A stretch of DNA of 64,000 bases, taken from NCBI GenBank assembly GCA_025267735.1, contig CM046309.1, positions 56,364,319 to 56,428,318 on the forward strand. Reading direction: 5' to 3'. The notes below the pieces were generated by a model. It saw only the letters and a program-made list of their open reading frames with translations. It was not told where the DNA came from and did not search any database. The stretch is from Mactra quadrangularis (Eukaryota > Mollusca > Bivalvia > Venerida > Mactridae). The position numbers and the translations under genes were made by a program. Positions 22,736 to 34,100 of this stretch are shown piece by piece (positions within the stretch are counted from its first letter, which is position 1; every line of letters starts with the position of its first letter).

Positions 22736-22959
22736 ATACCGCTTTTGTATAGTGCTCTTTTCATATTGAATATATGTTCAAAAGCGCTGATACATGAATA
22801 TAATCATATACCTTAATTATAAAATTTAGTAACAATTAAAGGGAGCTAACTCAAAAATGAAATAATGTACACACATTCTATCAAATTGAATTACCTCCCT
22901 TTGATTAAAATTTTTAAAAGACCCATTATTGTGTCATATACCATACATATATAAGTAAA

Positions 22960-23040
22960 TATCGCGGGTTTAGTGGAAACGGTTGTACCTCAATATAATA
23001 AGAAAGTGAGTTACAACTGCTTTCCGCTAAACCAGCGATA
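22960..23040. mobile_element. 81-bp palindromic mini-element, copy 1
   Basis: tatcgcgggtttagtggaaa at one end mirrors tttccgctaaaccagcgata at the other, with gttgtacctca / gagttacaac inside. Almost the whole length can fold on itself. Confidence 0.8.
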
Positions 23041-23279
23041 CATGAAAAATGAATATAACAAATGAACAGTAAGATTCTATAACAGTAGTATTATATACAT
23101 TGTATATGAAAGCACAATATTAAATATAATGTAAAAATTCCTTCACCAAATCGGATATATTGTAATATGAACAGTTTGTGATGGAATGTGACGATACAAC
23201 AATATTGCATGAACAATATACCAGCCAACATATAATATTTATTAAACATGGTAGTACATTTTTTTACTATGCATTTAGA

Positions 23280-23360
23280 TATCATGGTTTTAGGGCAAAA
23301 CAGTCGTAACTCAATATAAGAAAAGAGTGAGTTACAACGGTTTGCACTAAACCTGCGATA
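23280..23360. mobile_element. 81-bp palindromic mini-element, copy 2
   Basis: tatcatggttttagggcaaa and tttgcactaaacctgcgata form the arms, with gtcgtaactca / gagttacaac inside. It lies only 240 bp from copy 1 and in the same layout. Confidence 0.8.
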
Positions 23361-23934
23361 TATAGTGCTCTTCATTAAAGTTCTTGCACAATATCAGTAA
23401 ACAGTAAAACTCTTTATCTATTTTGTTAAATTCGTTAAAGTTGCTTTTAAAATTTGTTCAGCTAGCTTTTTACACTCCTTTTAATGGCGAAATGAAAATC
23501 ATTTTACCTTAAAAACAGGGTTTTGTCCATGGACTTTTGAAGAGCCCCATGGAAAACAAATGTTAAACTCCCATACAAAATGAGTACATTTTATGCTGAC
23601 TTGACAAGTAAAGAACAAATTAGAGATTCAACCCGAATTACTATTCAAAACCATCACAGACCAATATGAAATGCTGTGATACCCTTAAAAATGAGCAAAG
23701 CAATATGATAGTCAAGCAAAAAACACAAATTTAAAAATTTACAATTATGATTATCGTATAAACTAAATGTTCACGAAAAATATGAGCGAAAATGATAAAA
23801 ATGTACAACTTTGATATGCGTTAACCTACATACAGCTTACCAGTAAATACAGAATGACTAATGACAATAGGATAAATTTATGTAAGGTAATGCAAAGAGC
23901 TTCATACTGCATCATTCATTTTTTAGTCATATTT

Positions 23935-24290
23935 CGGCAGTCAGTCATCCTACTCATGATCCCTAGGCAGGTCAAGCTCATGAGTTTAAAGATGTAATAA
24001 AGTTTTAAAAATGTTTGCATGACAAAGCCTGTGACCATGTTTCAATATGATTTGACCTAGTTTTTGACCCTACATCACGCTTTAATATAATTTGACCTAG
24101 ATTTTGACCCAAAATGACCCATTATCGAGTCTGCCACCGATTTTATTGATTTAAAACAACTGACAAAGTTAAATGAAAATTAAAGCAAAAATGTGACCAC
24201 TAGAGTGTTCACAAAGTGTTGACAGACAAAGGACACCCAAAGATCCTAGAAGCTCACTCGAAGCCGAACTCAGATGAGCCTTAAATATGT
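23935..24290 (-). mobile_element. Degenerate element with repeated tttgacctagt motifs
   Basis: Contains atttgacctagtttttgacc and atttgacctagattttgacc about 50 bp apart and ends in cctagaagctcactcgaagc. It looks like a decayed relative of the hairpin-ended elements, but the termini are not clear. Confidence 0.35.
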
Positions 24291-24546
24291 AAAAAAATAA
24301 ACACAAATAAAAAACAACCACAAAAAGCACTATAAAGCTTTAAAAACAACAAATTGAACACAAGGATTATGCAGATTCTAAAAAACACACACAATTAAAT
24401 ATAAAATGCAAATTTGAAAGCAATTTCATAAAATATAATATAATACTATCAAGACATGACATTCTTGTTGAGAAAGGGTAAAAGTCTTAATATCAACTAA
24501 TAAATTATAGACTTTTGTTTTTGCTGTATTTGTTGGTATTTATATA

Positions 24547-24925
24547 CAGTGCCCTCCAAACATTCTTGGATAAATGAAATTTTAAGAAAAACTGACCATG
24601 CATACTCAAAGTATTTTCAATAAAATTAAAGCTTGTACATGTTTTATCAGAGGTCCACATGTAAGATTGGATTTAGTCAAATGTGAAGCCTTGTTAAATA
24701 AAGTCTTTATTATTATTATCATTACTTTAATTATTATCATTAACGTAACTTTAATATAATTAAAACTTATTCATATAACACAGTTTGAATCATATGTTGA
24801 TAAACTAACTGATTTGAAAATTTGGTCATATGACTCTTCATTTTTTTTCTTTATTTTTTTTTGCTTAATATAAATCACTTTATTCTAAAATCAAGATTTT
24901 GTCCAAGGATTTTTCAAGGGCACTG
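24547..24925. mobile_element. Tc1/mariner-type MITE, CAGTGCCCT family
   Basis: Starts cagtgccctccaaacattct and ends ggatttttcaagggcactg, preceded by TA. No transposase frame. Confidence 0.75.
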
Positions 24926-26129
24926 AATATTTCAAATATGGGAACTCATACCATACAACAAAATATGTCTTTTTAAATAATCCATAAGGTAATGAACATA
25001 TCAATGGGTCAGAACAAAACTAATCTAAATCATTCTTTATTTACATGTAGTTAGACTTGTTTTACACTGATCCATCAATATTCATACATACAACGTTCTA
25101 GCACTTCAATAAACTACAATAAACTAGCAAACAAAACAATTGATAAATGTAACATGTAAATCAAACAATAAATAAATACGTCTCATAATAATCTGTGCAT
25201 TTTTCTTAACGGTCAATAAAATTTCAATTTAAAACTGCCACTCAACCCGCATCCTCTCAATAGACAATGGAGTTGAATGGAATAATCTTGATTCAGAACA
25301 AATACATTGAATAACATAAGCACTAGTGAGCTTTTAAACAGACTATAAAATAACTGGAATGTAAAATAACTTTACTTGAAAGCAGGTAAATCACGTTGCA
25401 ACTACCAAAATGTCCCCATTGAAATAATAAGCTTACAAGCTTCTTTGAATAATCACGTAGTAATTCAAATATTTAAATATGGTCTTAAGGCCTGCTTTTT
25501 TGTCAAGAATATGCATTTTTTAGGAATGTATCAAAATAAGTTTTCTCTTAAAAAACAATAAATCATTATAAATCCTTAGTATGTTTTATGGACATCTTAC
25601 ATAATTTGGAGTAAGCACAGAACATAAAGACATACTAAAAGCAGTACTTCTACAACCACATGACCAAACATGAATACTAGGAAGTGTTGTTTTAAATAAC
25701 AATTTTAATAGAAAGAATTATATTCAATCTACATGAAAGTCTATTTTGCAGTAGGAAGAAAACATTGCACTGAGCCTGTCAATTATTACATTACCCTCTT
25801 ACAAATCACACAAATGTAATGCCCCCCTCAACCCCCCCAACCCTCAACCCCCACCCCATAAAAAAAAAAATATTGGGGCAATTTTTGGAAAACTGTCAAA
25901 GGACAGATTTATAGTAGGAATGTTTGTGTGTTTCCGCAAAAAAAGAAAATTTGGGCAACATTGGAAGAACAGTCCAAGGCAAGATTGAAAATAAGGAATT
26001 AAGTCAAATAATAAGTCAAGTATGGATATCTGTTGACCATGCATATTAAAACTATGATTTTTTTATAAAAATCTAAACCATTTCAAATGGAACCATAAGT
26101 TTAACATTAACATCGAGGTCCTTGAACAT

Positions 26130-26208
26130 TACGGGGTTTAGCGCAAAATGGCCGTAACTCATTTTTCTTATATATTGAGTTTCGACTGTTTCCCGCTAAA
26201 CCTGCGAA
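26130..26208. mobile_element. ~79-bp palindromic mini-element, copy 3
   Basis: Arms cggggtttagcgcaaaatgg and ttcccgctaaacctgcga, with ccgtaactca / tgagtttcgac between them. Confidence 0.75.
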
Positions 26209-26702
26209 ATTTTTAGTAGAATTCTACTTGTAGTAGAAAGTTTGTGTAGCGTAAAATATAAACTATATAAATACTAGCTTCTGGGTATATTAAATAAACT
26301 ACTAAGCATAGAATGAAAACATTTTTGTAACAAAAATAAATTAACAAAGCTTAAAGCATCTAATACAAAAAATAGTAACAATATCACAACAAATATTGGC
26401 AAAAAAATAGTATACAATCATGCAACATTATTAGAGTCCCATCTGTGGACTTTGAAAAAGAAAAACACAAGAAAAAATCACAAAAGCCGACATAAAAAAT
26501 CCAGGAAGCCCCCTTCCCCACAAAAATCACAACATAATTATTATAATACCTTAAATAACTTAATATAGTGTTAGCAAGACTGCCGCCTCTAGCACCCCCC
26601 CCCCCAAAAAAATGGCCCCTAAACAATATATAACATGATTATCTTGGTCCAAAAAACTTGGAAAGACTCAAATAATGAAAATAAATCTGTGAGCTAATGC
26701 TC

Positions 26703-26940
26703 ACTAGTGATACCCCCGCCAAAATCTAAAAATATGCGACAAACAGGAAGTAGATGAGCAAGGAGCATGAAATCGCTTTACATCACATGGGACTAAGGGA
26801 TGAAGCAATATGCAAAGTATTAGGCTGCTGCATGTTATAGTTGCTGAGAAAACTGCGACGGAAACTTTGTAACGGACGGACGGACAAGGGTAAAACAGTA
26901 TACCCCCCTCTTCTTCGAAGCGGGGGTATAATAATTACAT
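26703..26940 (-). mobile_element. Small hairpin-ended element D
   Basis: Read on the minus strand it starts tatacccccgcttcgaag with an imperfect hairpin, then ttgtccgtccgtccgtt, and ends gcgggggtatc followed by the hairpin gtgagcattagctcac. The order of parts is that of element A, but only ~235 bp long and with no tandem core. Confidence 0.6.
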
Positions 26941-29884
26941 TTCTTTGTCTGAAAATGTCAACACGAGTCTGAATCCTCTGCACAAATTATTTTATACACA
27001 TGACCTAATTTACCCTTTGATTCAAATTTTGTGTGGAAGCTTTGGAGCTTAAGATAAGACATTGTTGAAAATTATGAACATACGAGTATAAAAGTCATTC
27101 TTATATTCATTGAACTGGCCCCTTTACTTAGGAAGAAAAATCAGTATTATTAAAATTTTGATAAAACATTACATGACAATTACAAGAGCAAAAACTAGCA
27201 CATTGAACATCAAGTTTGATTAAAAATGAATAAATATTTAGTAAAATTCCACTATTAGGACCATGAATTAACATGTTATTATAGAAATACAACTAAGTAA
27301 TGTCTCGAACAAGTGACAAAGTCCAAAATTTTTATATGCCAAGTCTAACCTAGCAAGCTACACATGAAATCATCTAGCATTCTACAAACGTCTTTCAAAA
27401 ACACCTATTGTCCACAATGGTATAAGAAATTATTATACAATATGATAGTCATTGCTTTAAGCCTTTAACCCACTAGTCATATGCCCAGGATAATTAAAAA
27501 TTGATTTGGGCTTGTTAAAATTATTGATTTTATATATAATAGTCAGGCTAGTGGATAATATTGCCCATTACTTTAGAACCGAAAACATCGGGGCAAGTGT
27601 TTGTAAAATTTCATTTGGGCTAGTGACAATTATTTATTTTACATAGGTGGGCTAGTTGATAATTTTTACCAATTACATCACGTAAATTGCAAGCCGTTTC
27701 CAAATGAAGAATAGCTACAAGAAAGCACTTTTTCATAGTGATTCATGTATAACGTAATAAATCCAGCTAGCGCTCACAGACATTTAAGGCCATGACTGAC
27801 ATGTATGACAAAAATGAACACTTTGAATATATGAATATTTTACATCAACTGTTTCAAACCATATGGCATCTTTATATGAACACAAACAAACAAATGATAA
27901 AAAAATGTCATTATTAAATAGACATAATCCGGAACTCAAAATATGGAGTATTCTCTCAAGAGGTACAAACAGTTCCAGGACTCGACATTAATTTTTGAAG
28001 TACTTTGCACAACTAGCTATCTATTGTCTGAACCAAGTGTTTGCTAGTGGTAACAAGTTGCCTGAACTAAAATAAAGGTTGTCAGGTGCAATCAGATGAC
28101 CTTTAATGACAAGCCCTACAATCTTGAACCAAGTGTTTACTAGCAGTAACAAGTTGCCCTAACCCCAAAAATATGTCAAGTGCTGCAATTTTTTTACACT
28201 TTAGTGATCAAATTCATGTGTTACAGCATTAGTACCATTATTTTCTGCAAACATTGTCACAGTACTTGTTTGTTTGTACCACAGGTAAAAACCCATAAAT
28301 TTGAATTCAAGATTAAGTCTAGTACAGCAGTACTTAATTTTAATGTAAAGAGGTATTTCAAAACAATTATTACTTCTACACAGTTCAATCCTAAATTGAT
28401 CGACTCAATCTACTAAAATGAGTAAAAATAATGCAAAAATGAGCAGAATGCAAAAATGAGCGAAATGCAAAAATGAGAGCAAATCATGACAAAGAATGTC
28501 CCTTGGAAAAATGTGATACAATTTTACAAAGTAAATAATTTATCAAGGGAACTAACTCCATCTATAATGTATATTATGATAATTCATACAGAGTTACCTA
28601 CCATCAACCATGTTTTAAACAATAAAAAAATTGAATACAAGATCTTACACAACAAAAAAGTCTCCAATTTAACTAATGATTAAAATTTAATATGCAGAGC
28701 ATATCATAAATACATCAACAATAAATGTATTCATTTATTATAAAGCTTTATTATGACATGTACAAAATTCATTAGGAGCCATTTTTGTAGGGAAGTCATT
28801 ACTTAATGCTTTTATAAATGTATGTTAATTTCAAGGAAGCAAATCCAAGATTGCAGCCTCCGTGTTCTGAATGTGTTCATTAATTTTCAGTTTATATATA
28901 AACAAAGCTAAATTGTGCAGTTTAATACATTACAAGGGCAGCAAATTATCAAAAATCATGCAATTATTTACCAGTACAATAATATAGAAGGATTTACAGA
29001 TAAAATAGTTTGTACAGACCCAAGATACAATATTTTATACAAATTAATATGGTATTACCCTTAAAGGACATGACAACCGTGAAATATTTATATAACACTT
29101 TATGAAACAAGCTGTGGGTGTCAAGCAGTGATCAGTTAATGTATTAAATCAGAATTTACCCTTTATGCTATGACAATAGAATATAGTGTATATGCAAGTT
29201 TTACAATTTTTTAAAATAACTGCCCCTGACAGGTGGACTTTAGGGGGCATCAGCTTCAAGTCAGGAACCCTCTTTTACCCACCATCAAATTTCTACTAAG
29301 GTAGCTGATTACAAATAGCTATAACCTTTCACAGATGGATTAACTTAGGTTCAGGGCAGGTAAAAATTCTAAAAGCACTTGAGCCCATCAAATGTTATTT
29401 TAACTCGCTCAGGTGGATATCTACTGGAATAGGGCAACTGGGTAAGTGGGACTTTGTATCCCTGTTTTGTGTACAAGTTAATACATATGTGCCAAGGACC
29501 TAGCAACTTGAATGAATCCAGTGAAAATGAAACATGGTTTGTTCTACAGTATACATTTAATTACAACATTACTGGTCAATGTGAACTAGTTATACAGTCC
29601 AGAAATGACCAAGAATCAAACTGACCAATGAATGGACGGACTAGCAAATTCGGTCCAGATAAAAATTTCATTGGTTTTGTGCTCGAGAAAATTTAAGGTG
29701 ATGACTGTGTATTTGTAAAAATCAAAGAAAATGAGCTTGTATGAACAAGTATGACTTTAAAATACAGAGCAGTCAAGCACTTTTACATTATATATTTGTG
29801 CCCTACATAGACATGGCTCACAAACATAGAAGAACACAAGTGTACCAGACTCAAATGCCCTTCATCACTAAAACACTGGACACA

Positions 29885-30545
29885 GAAAAACAAGAGCACC
29901 GCTAGGCGGAGCATTATATGCCCGAAAGTGTTGTTTTTTTAGTTAAGATAAAGCATTTGTAAGACATGAGAATATTTCATATGAGTTATGCTCTGGAAAC
30001 TGTTTTCAGTTTTAAGGAACTTAAGTTATGCTCTGGAAACTGTTTTCAGTTTTAAGGTAATAGTGACCTTGACCTTTGACCTTGTGACCCCAAAATCAAT
30101 AGGGGTCTGCTACCCGATATGGACAATCATCGTATGAAGTTTGAATATTGTGGACCAAATGGAACTTAAGTTATGCTCCGGAAACTGTTTTAAGGTAATA
30201 GTGACCTTGACCTTTGACCTTGTGACCCCAAAATCAATAGGGGTCTTCTACCTGATATGGACAATCATTGTATGAAGTTTGAATATTGTGGACCAAATAG
30301 AACTTAAGTTATGCTCCGGAAACTGTTCTCAGTTTTAAGGTAATAGTGACCTTGACCTTTGACCCCAAAATCAATAGGGGTCTTCTACACGATATGGACA
30401 ATCATTGTATGAAGTTTGAATATTGTGGGCCAAATGGAACTTAAGTTATGCTCCGGAAACCAAATTGCTAACAGTTGGTTGGATGGACAGACGGACACCA
30501 GGGGGTATAACATAATATGCCCGAAATTCTTTCGGGCATATAAAG
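29885..30545 (-). mobile_element. Element C: hairpin-ended element with three ~140-bp repeats
   Basis: On the minus strand it opens tatatgcccgaaagaatttc and its mirror gggcatattatg, then gtccgtctgtccatcc. Three repeats carry ggtcaaaggtcaaggtcac (plus-strand tgaccttgacc at 30064, 30202 and 30347). It ends cgggcatataatgctccgcc, then ctagcgg and tgctcttgtt. The 3' end matches that of element A almost base for base. Confidence 0.75.
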
Positions 30546-30742
30546 TTATAATAAATTTACCCAGTAAAATGAAACAGTGTTCCATACATACAGCAAGGCA
30601 TGAAAAATGGAAAAAAACTTAAAAGTGAACTAAGCAGCAACATAACAATTGAACTTTTAGGGAAGTACAAGCCTTATCCCAGTGGTAAAATATGTTTATA
30701 GACACTAAAATGCGAAATGTGCACTGGATAAAACATTTGAAG

Positions 30743-30748
30743 TTTATT
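30743..30748 (-). terminator. PAWR: Putative PAWR poly(A) signal
   Basis: AATAAA on the minus strand, about 370 nt beyond the PAWR stop codon and just outside the 30775-31140 minisatellite. If used, nearly all of the 3'UTR is minisatellite. Confidence 0.45.
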
Positions 30749-30774
30749 AGACATGTCTGCCCAAAATATTTATC

Positions 30775-31140
30775 AGACGTGTGTGTCGGAAGTATTTCTT
30801 AGACGTTTGTGCCGGAAGTATTTCTCACACATGCGAGTCGGAAGTATTTCTTAGACGTGTGTGTCGGAAGTATTTTTCTCACACATGTGTGTGCTGGAAG
30901 TATTTCTTAGACATGTATGTCGGAAGTTTTTGTTTGACACATGTCTCGGAAGTATTTCTTAGATGTGTGTCTCGGAAGTATTTTCTCATACGTATGTGCC
31001 GGAAGTATTTTCTCAAACATTTGTGCCGAAAGTATTTTCTCAAACATTTGTGCCGGAAGTATTTCCTCAAACATGTGTGCCGGAAGTATTTCTTAGACGT
31101 GTGTGTTGGAACTATTTCTCATACATGCGTGCCAGAAGTA
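30775..31140. repeat. ~25-35-bp minisatellite with CGGAAGT in most units
   Basis: About 14 units of the form cggaagtatttctyanacat gtgtgc. Ten keep CGGAAGT exactly, which is the ETS-factor core. Its high-coordinate edge overlaps the last codons and stop of PAWR. The 151- and 63-67-residue frames here are repeat translations. Confidence 0.9.
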
Positions 31141-34100
31141 CTAAGTTGTCCTACAGCTTGTATTAATGCACGATTCTCTATTTGTAGTTTGTCCATATCT
31201 TCAATGCAGTCTTCCAGATCCTGGAATATAGAATAATAAATTTTTATTGGGTTGGTGCTTTCAGCCCAAACATATTACATGTAATGTTTGTACCATAATT
31301 TTGAGCCTTACCAAGCAATTAGGTACGGAATCTGCCAATACTTCTGCAATATATAACAATTCAAACATGAGAGATGCAATAATTTCGATCTCCATACATT
31401 CAACTATGGTTTATTGTAATGACGCTTTATGCAGCATTTAAATACATTTTCATCCTTAAATATACTATGATAAACATGTAATCTTAGTTGACAGGGATTG
31501 TTAATTAACATCAAGCAGTTAAGACCCAAAAATTAAAAAAAACCACAGATATGTTGGCAGCCATCTTGGACGCCATCTTGGATTTCACAAAGTCTTGCAA
31601 GGATATGGCAACTTGAATTATCCATTACATAAACTACATTTGATAAAAAAACAGCATATATCAAAACCAAATCATGCATTTACACCAAGCTGTTTAGACC
31701 CAAAACATCAAAGAAACAGCTATGTTGGCAGCCATCTTGGACGCCATCTTGGATTTCACATAGTCTAGTCAGGATATGGCAATTTTAAACACCCATAACA
31801 AAAACTACATTTAATGAAGAACAACGTAAATCAAAACCAAATCATGCTGTGAAATTGAAAATAAATGGCCAAAAGTTAACAATTCAAGCTAGAAAATAAA
31901 GTGAAATCAAAGGGCTCATTACACTGATATTTTTCACAGCAAAACACTACAATTTTAACAAGGATACCTGATTTGGACAACAATGAAACAAACAAATCAT
32001 ACATGGAAATAACTTTAGACTTCTCCTTAAAAGTATGCTTAGCCTAGGAATTGAGCTCACGACCAGACTTAGCTAGCAGTGCGACTTCAGAAATTGGCAC
32101 ATATAGAACAATAAATAAACTATAACAATGGTCAGTCAATCAAGCCATGCAAGTACAACAATATCATACAATATTTACTTTCAAACATGTTTCATAAAGA
32201 TTCAATATCTTCATCATACCTTATTATATTTGTTTCCAAGTTATATTCTAGTGTGGCTTGAAATAAAATATTTATATAATTTTATACAACAAGTTAGGGC
32301 TGCCAAGGTATACTGTGTTACGATATACCATGGTACAGAACTCATAGCACTGTTTACAGTTCAGCATGTGAAATGTTCCATACTGTACATCCCATACTGC
32401 AGTTTAAACTAAAGAAGGCAAACTATTTTGTTCTTCCACACTACATGAGGTACTTAATACTTAATGGGACTCAAGTAAAACAAAATCTTAATCAGTTGGA
32501 TTCTGCTTGTGATTAAGATAAGATTGGTATAGGACACAAACGATTATAGTTCAGGGGTGTGGAATTTCAAGATTTTTCCACTTGTCCATGGACTAGTGAA
32601 ATCAACTTGCCCAGGATCAAAACACACTTGTCCAAAAGTTCAATACTAAAACAGAACTATGATATAAAATACATACTATGAGTAATAATAATGGTTGGTA
32701 ATGAAATACATGTAGTTAACTGATGAATAGTATTGAAACATTTAAACATCTACTTTATCAACTGATGCAATATTAGTATACCTTCAGCTAAAACTTATTT
32801 CTAGTCCATGGACAAGTGGGAAGGAGTTACTTATCAGAAGAAATATGTAGACGAGTTGGACAAGTCGGGCATAAGAATTCCATACCCCTGTCGTTGGTTT
32901 CTGATTTCTAGGAATTAGATTTTAAAGAACAGTTCTACCGGGTATTTCTGGCTTGCATGAATTGTTGTATTTGCTAAGAATTGTTTTTAAGATCCATTTT
33001 GTTTTCTAATAAAAACACACATATAATACATTAGTAAAAGCAGGAAAAGATACAAATAGAAGACGCCTATATGTATACCATATGTTAATATGAGTCATAA
33101 GAATATGAACTAGCAAGGAACTGACAACCCCGTCAAGTCAAACAGGACATATTTATACAACCAGTCTATGCTGAGGATGACAGTCTACTGGTCCTTTCCG
33201 ATAAAATATTCAAAGGTCCAAACACTTGATCATTACATATAAAACAAAAAAATCATTATAACATCATACAAAAAAGTAACCTACCCTATTTAACATAGCA
33301 ACTTGACGTTCAAGTTCAGCTATTTTACGATCTTTTTCTTCTAGAACTTTCTGTAATCTATGATTCTCATCCCGTTCACGTTCTAAATCCTAAATTATAT
33401 ACAGAAAAATATACATGATAAAATTTGCAGCATCCAGGTGAGGGGTTAGACATCAAAAAAAACCCTGAAATTTTAAAAAACACAAAACAACATTGAAATA
33501 GGGATTCAAGATGTCTATGTCTAAATATCAGCCAAATGTTACAAAATCAGACAATTCTGTCCAATTGCCCAATTGGTAGTGATGACCTAGCTTTGATTTT
33601 GGACAACAAGTTTTTGTGACAAATCATCTGATCAGGCAACCAGAATATATTAAAAACCCTTAAATTTTATAACAATAAAGAACATTTGTTCAGGCTAGTG
33701 AACACAAAAGTCTTGCGTTTGGGCAAGTACAGTTTATAGTTGGTCGTTTTACTGAGCAATCTGTTTCAAAAGTTAATGTCAAGCCCTAGAATTGTTTGCA
33801 TAACTAATTGGGGAACATAGTGCATATAAAATTGTGTTTGTCTTATAGTAAGCAATTTAAAATGATTCTTAACAATAACAAATAATAATTTTGTAAAGTA
33901 CTGGTATCATTCATTTATACTTACAGTTTAGGATAACATGAGATAATGCCAACACAGAATATTGTTTAGATTTGTCTGAAACAGCCCATAGCTTTATACA
34001 CTTTAAAATCATTTTTAAATTAAGTAAACTTAAGAACAGAGTGCATCAGGGGGCCAGAGCATTATTACAGAGTGAGCCAGAGTGAAGATGAGAAAGGGTA

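Larger units (their letters stand above)
13607..31118. other. Intergenic region between TULP and PAWR, repeat-rich
   Basis: No convincing coding exon on either strand. The stretch is filled with minisatellites, MITEs, one SINE, microsatellites, two mobile elements and a hairpin, listed separately. Blocks with nothing I recognise include roughly 14.5-15.0, 15.2-16.8, 21.0-22.0, 25.0-26.1, 27.0-27.4 and 28.5-29.8 kb. Confidence 0.6.

Noticed and set aside
30781..31236. 151-codon frame rich in CRKYFL repeats, with shorter frames on both strands
   Set aside because: Pure translation of the CGGAAGT minisatellite; it overlaps the real PAWR last exon on the other strand.
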